From contig CAVSGF010000002.1 of assembly GCA_963727415.1 (NCBI GenBank), forward strand, positions 1,302,001-1,366,000: 64,000 bases of DNA. The letters run 5' to 3'. The position numbers and the translations under genes are program-made. The DNA is from DASQPR01 sp963727415 (GTDB lineage: Bacteria; Actinomycetota; Actinomycetes; Mycobacteriales; Micromonosporaceae). Positions 63,105-64,000 of this stretch are shown one piece after another (within the stretch, counting starts at the first letter, position 1; the number at the start of each line of letters is the position of its first letter). The notes below the pieces were generated by a model. It was not told the origin of the DNA. It saw nothing but the letters and a program-made list of their open reading frames with translations, and made no database searches.

Positions 63105-63167
63105 ACGTTTCTCCCGGGAAACGTTTACGTCGACCGGGGAGACGCGACCAGTGAGCCGCAAACGTTT
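63105..63167. promoter_or_regulatory. LacI-type operators before the regulator remnant
   Basis: AAACGTTT occurs at 63119-63126 and 63160-63167, 41 bp apart, and ACGTTTC/GAAACGT form an inverted repeat (63105-63124). AAACGTTT is the core of many LacI-family operators, including RbsR types. The sites overlap the start of the LacI remnant. Confidence 0.6.
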
Positions 63168-63413
63168 ACAGTCACCATCGGGGGCGGGGCACCGACCGCG
63201 AGTGGCGTCGCCGGGTTGGCCGGCGTCTCGATCGCGTCGGCGTCGCGGGTGCTCAACGGGCTCGGCGGCGGCAGCCCGGTCAACGTCGAGATGATGCGCG
63301 TGCTGGAGGAGGTGACGAAGGTGGCCGGCTACCACTCCGTGCCCGGCTTCGCTCGGGCGGGCGCGGTGGGCTTCGACGAACGGGTCGATCGAACCCTGAC
63401 GGTGACCCGATGA
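63151..63413 (+). pseudogene. LacI-family regulator remnant
   Basis: The helix-turn-helix is clear, VAGLAGVSIASASRVLNGLG then NVEMMRVLEEVTKVAGYHSVP, but the 270-residue sugar-binding domain is gone. About 20 residues later the frame ends (VDRTLTVTR) and overlaps the ribokinase ATG, as native lacI-rbsK pairs often do. GTG 63151 (MSRKRL) is a plausible original start but lies in a different frame from the helix-turn-helix, so a further indel is present near 63170. The remnant could at most encode a small DNA-binding peptide. Confidence 0.7.
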
Positions 63414-63945
63414 AGCCCCGGATCTGTGTGCTGGGCAGCGCCAACATGGACCTGGTCGCGACCACCGACCAGCTGCCGGCAGCCGGCGAGACGGTGCTCG
63501 GGCACCGGTTCGCGACGGTCCCCGGCGGCAAGGGTGCCAACCAGGCCCGGGCCGCCGCGCGTGCCGGCGGGGCGGTGACCATGATCGGCGCGGTCGGGAC
63601 CGACGCGTTCGGTGCCGCGCTGCGCGACGGCCTGATCGCCGACGGGGTCGATACCGGCCTGTTGCGGGCGGTGGCCGGGCCGTCCGGAGTAGCGCTGATC
63701 GCGACGGGCACCGGGTGGACGTACCGGCACCGGTCGTCGCCGCTGTCGACTCGACGGCCGCGGGCGACGCCTTCGTCGGTGCACTGACCGTGGCCTGGCG
63801 ATCCGGTCGTCCGGTCGCCGATGCGTTGCGCTGGGCCTGCGCTGCCGGTGCCGCGTGCGCTCGCACCTTCGGCGCGGCCGCTTCGCTGCCCTGGCGGGAC
63901 GCGATCGAAGCGCTCTATGACGAGACCTATGCCGGACGATCCTGA
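63410..63945 (+). pseudogene. rbsK: Ribokinase remnant with internal deletion
   Basis: The N-terminal part (about 104 residues) is a good PfkB-type ribokinase: CVLGSANMDLVATTDQLPAA and VPGGKGANQARAAARAGGAV. The reading frame then changes near 63715, and the C-terminal part has the second PfkB signature DSTAAGDAFVGALTVAWRSG. Total coding is about 178 residues against about 300 expected, so about 120 residues (substrate lid and most of the nucleotide fold) are missing. Not functional as printed. It overlaps the LacI remnant by four bases. The last 55 bases of the window hold no recognisable gene. Confidence 0.85.
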
Positions 63946-64000
63946 AGCCTTTCTTCGACCCGGCACGGCACCCCTGGTCAGGTGACCGGCAGGCTGCCGC

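Overview
The window is chromosomal DNA from a high-GC actinobacterium. The evidence is strong G/C in third codon positions, frequent GTG starts, ATGA/GTGA start-stop overlaps, lipoprotein and Tat/Sec-style secreted proteins, and protein families typical of soil actinomycetes and mycobacteria (DUF1206, DUF1876, double-domain universal stress proteins, Acg-type nitroreductases, an SCO2525-like methyltransferase). I see no tRNA, rRNA, CRISPR array, insertion sequence or phage gene. The genus cannot be fixed from sequence alone.

Layout. 0-5.3 kb: the end of a response regulator and its sensor kinase, then a TetR regulator with two phased operators driving an MacB/FtsX-type ABC exporter, closed by a strong hairpin. 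5.3-10.9 kb: envelope genes (K+ channel with RCK domain, DUF4396, HtrA-like protease, DUF1206, DedA) and a BlaI-type repressor. 11-14.2 kb: two double-domain universal stress proteins around a zinc alcohol dehydrogenase. 14.6-31.2 kb: a catabolic block with a two-subunit 3-oxoacid CoA-transferase, an alpha/beta hydrolase, two complete Liv-type ABC importers, a GAF/PucR regulator, a frameshifted 3-hydroxybutyrate dehydrogenase and a secreted polyhydroxybutyrate depolymerase. These fit together as a PHB/3-hydroxybutyrate utilisation locus. 32-37.6 kb: a membrane GGDEF-EAL protein followed by an alpha-oxoamine synthase and a methyltransferase.

37.6-53.7 kb is a hypoxia/dormancy island that resembles the mycobacterial DosR regulon in gene content: universal stress proteins, a CtpF-like P-type ATPase, three Acg-like nitroreductases, CBS and CBS-BON proteins, acetate kinase, a GNAT/ADP-forming acyl-CoA synthetase fusion, a DosS-like GAF-GAF kinase and a DUF1876 protein. 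Its promoter regions, and those of the 11-14 kb stress genes, share a palindrome with DosR-box geometry (GGGnC, four bases, GnCCC), often as pairs 22-23 bp apart. The partner response regulator is not in the window.

53.9-56.1 kb is a sulfur cluster (sulfide:quinone oxidoreductase, DsrC/TusE-like protein, DsrE2-like protein) in which two of three genes carry single-base insertions, seven in total. 56.3-64 kb holds a PCC-domain protein, an MFS transporter, a long FAD/Fe-S D-lactate dehydrogenase-type gene with a frameshift, a secreted GH16 glucanase with a ricin-type lectin domain, and the collapsed remnants of a LacI regulator and a ribokinase.

The most notable points are the DosR-like motif network, the PHB locus with a codon-usage breakpoint inside scoB, the cluster of frameshifts in the sulfur genes, and the orphan alpha-oxoamine/methyltransferase pair beside a c-di-GMP enzyme.
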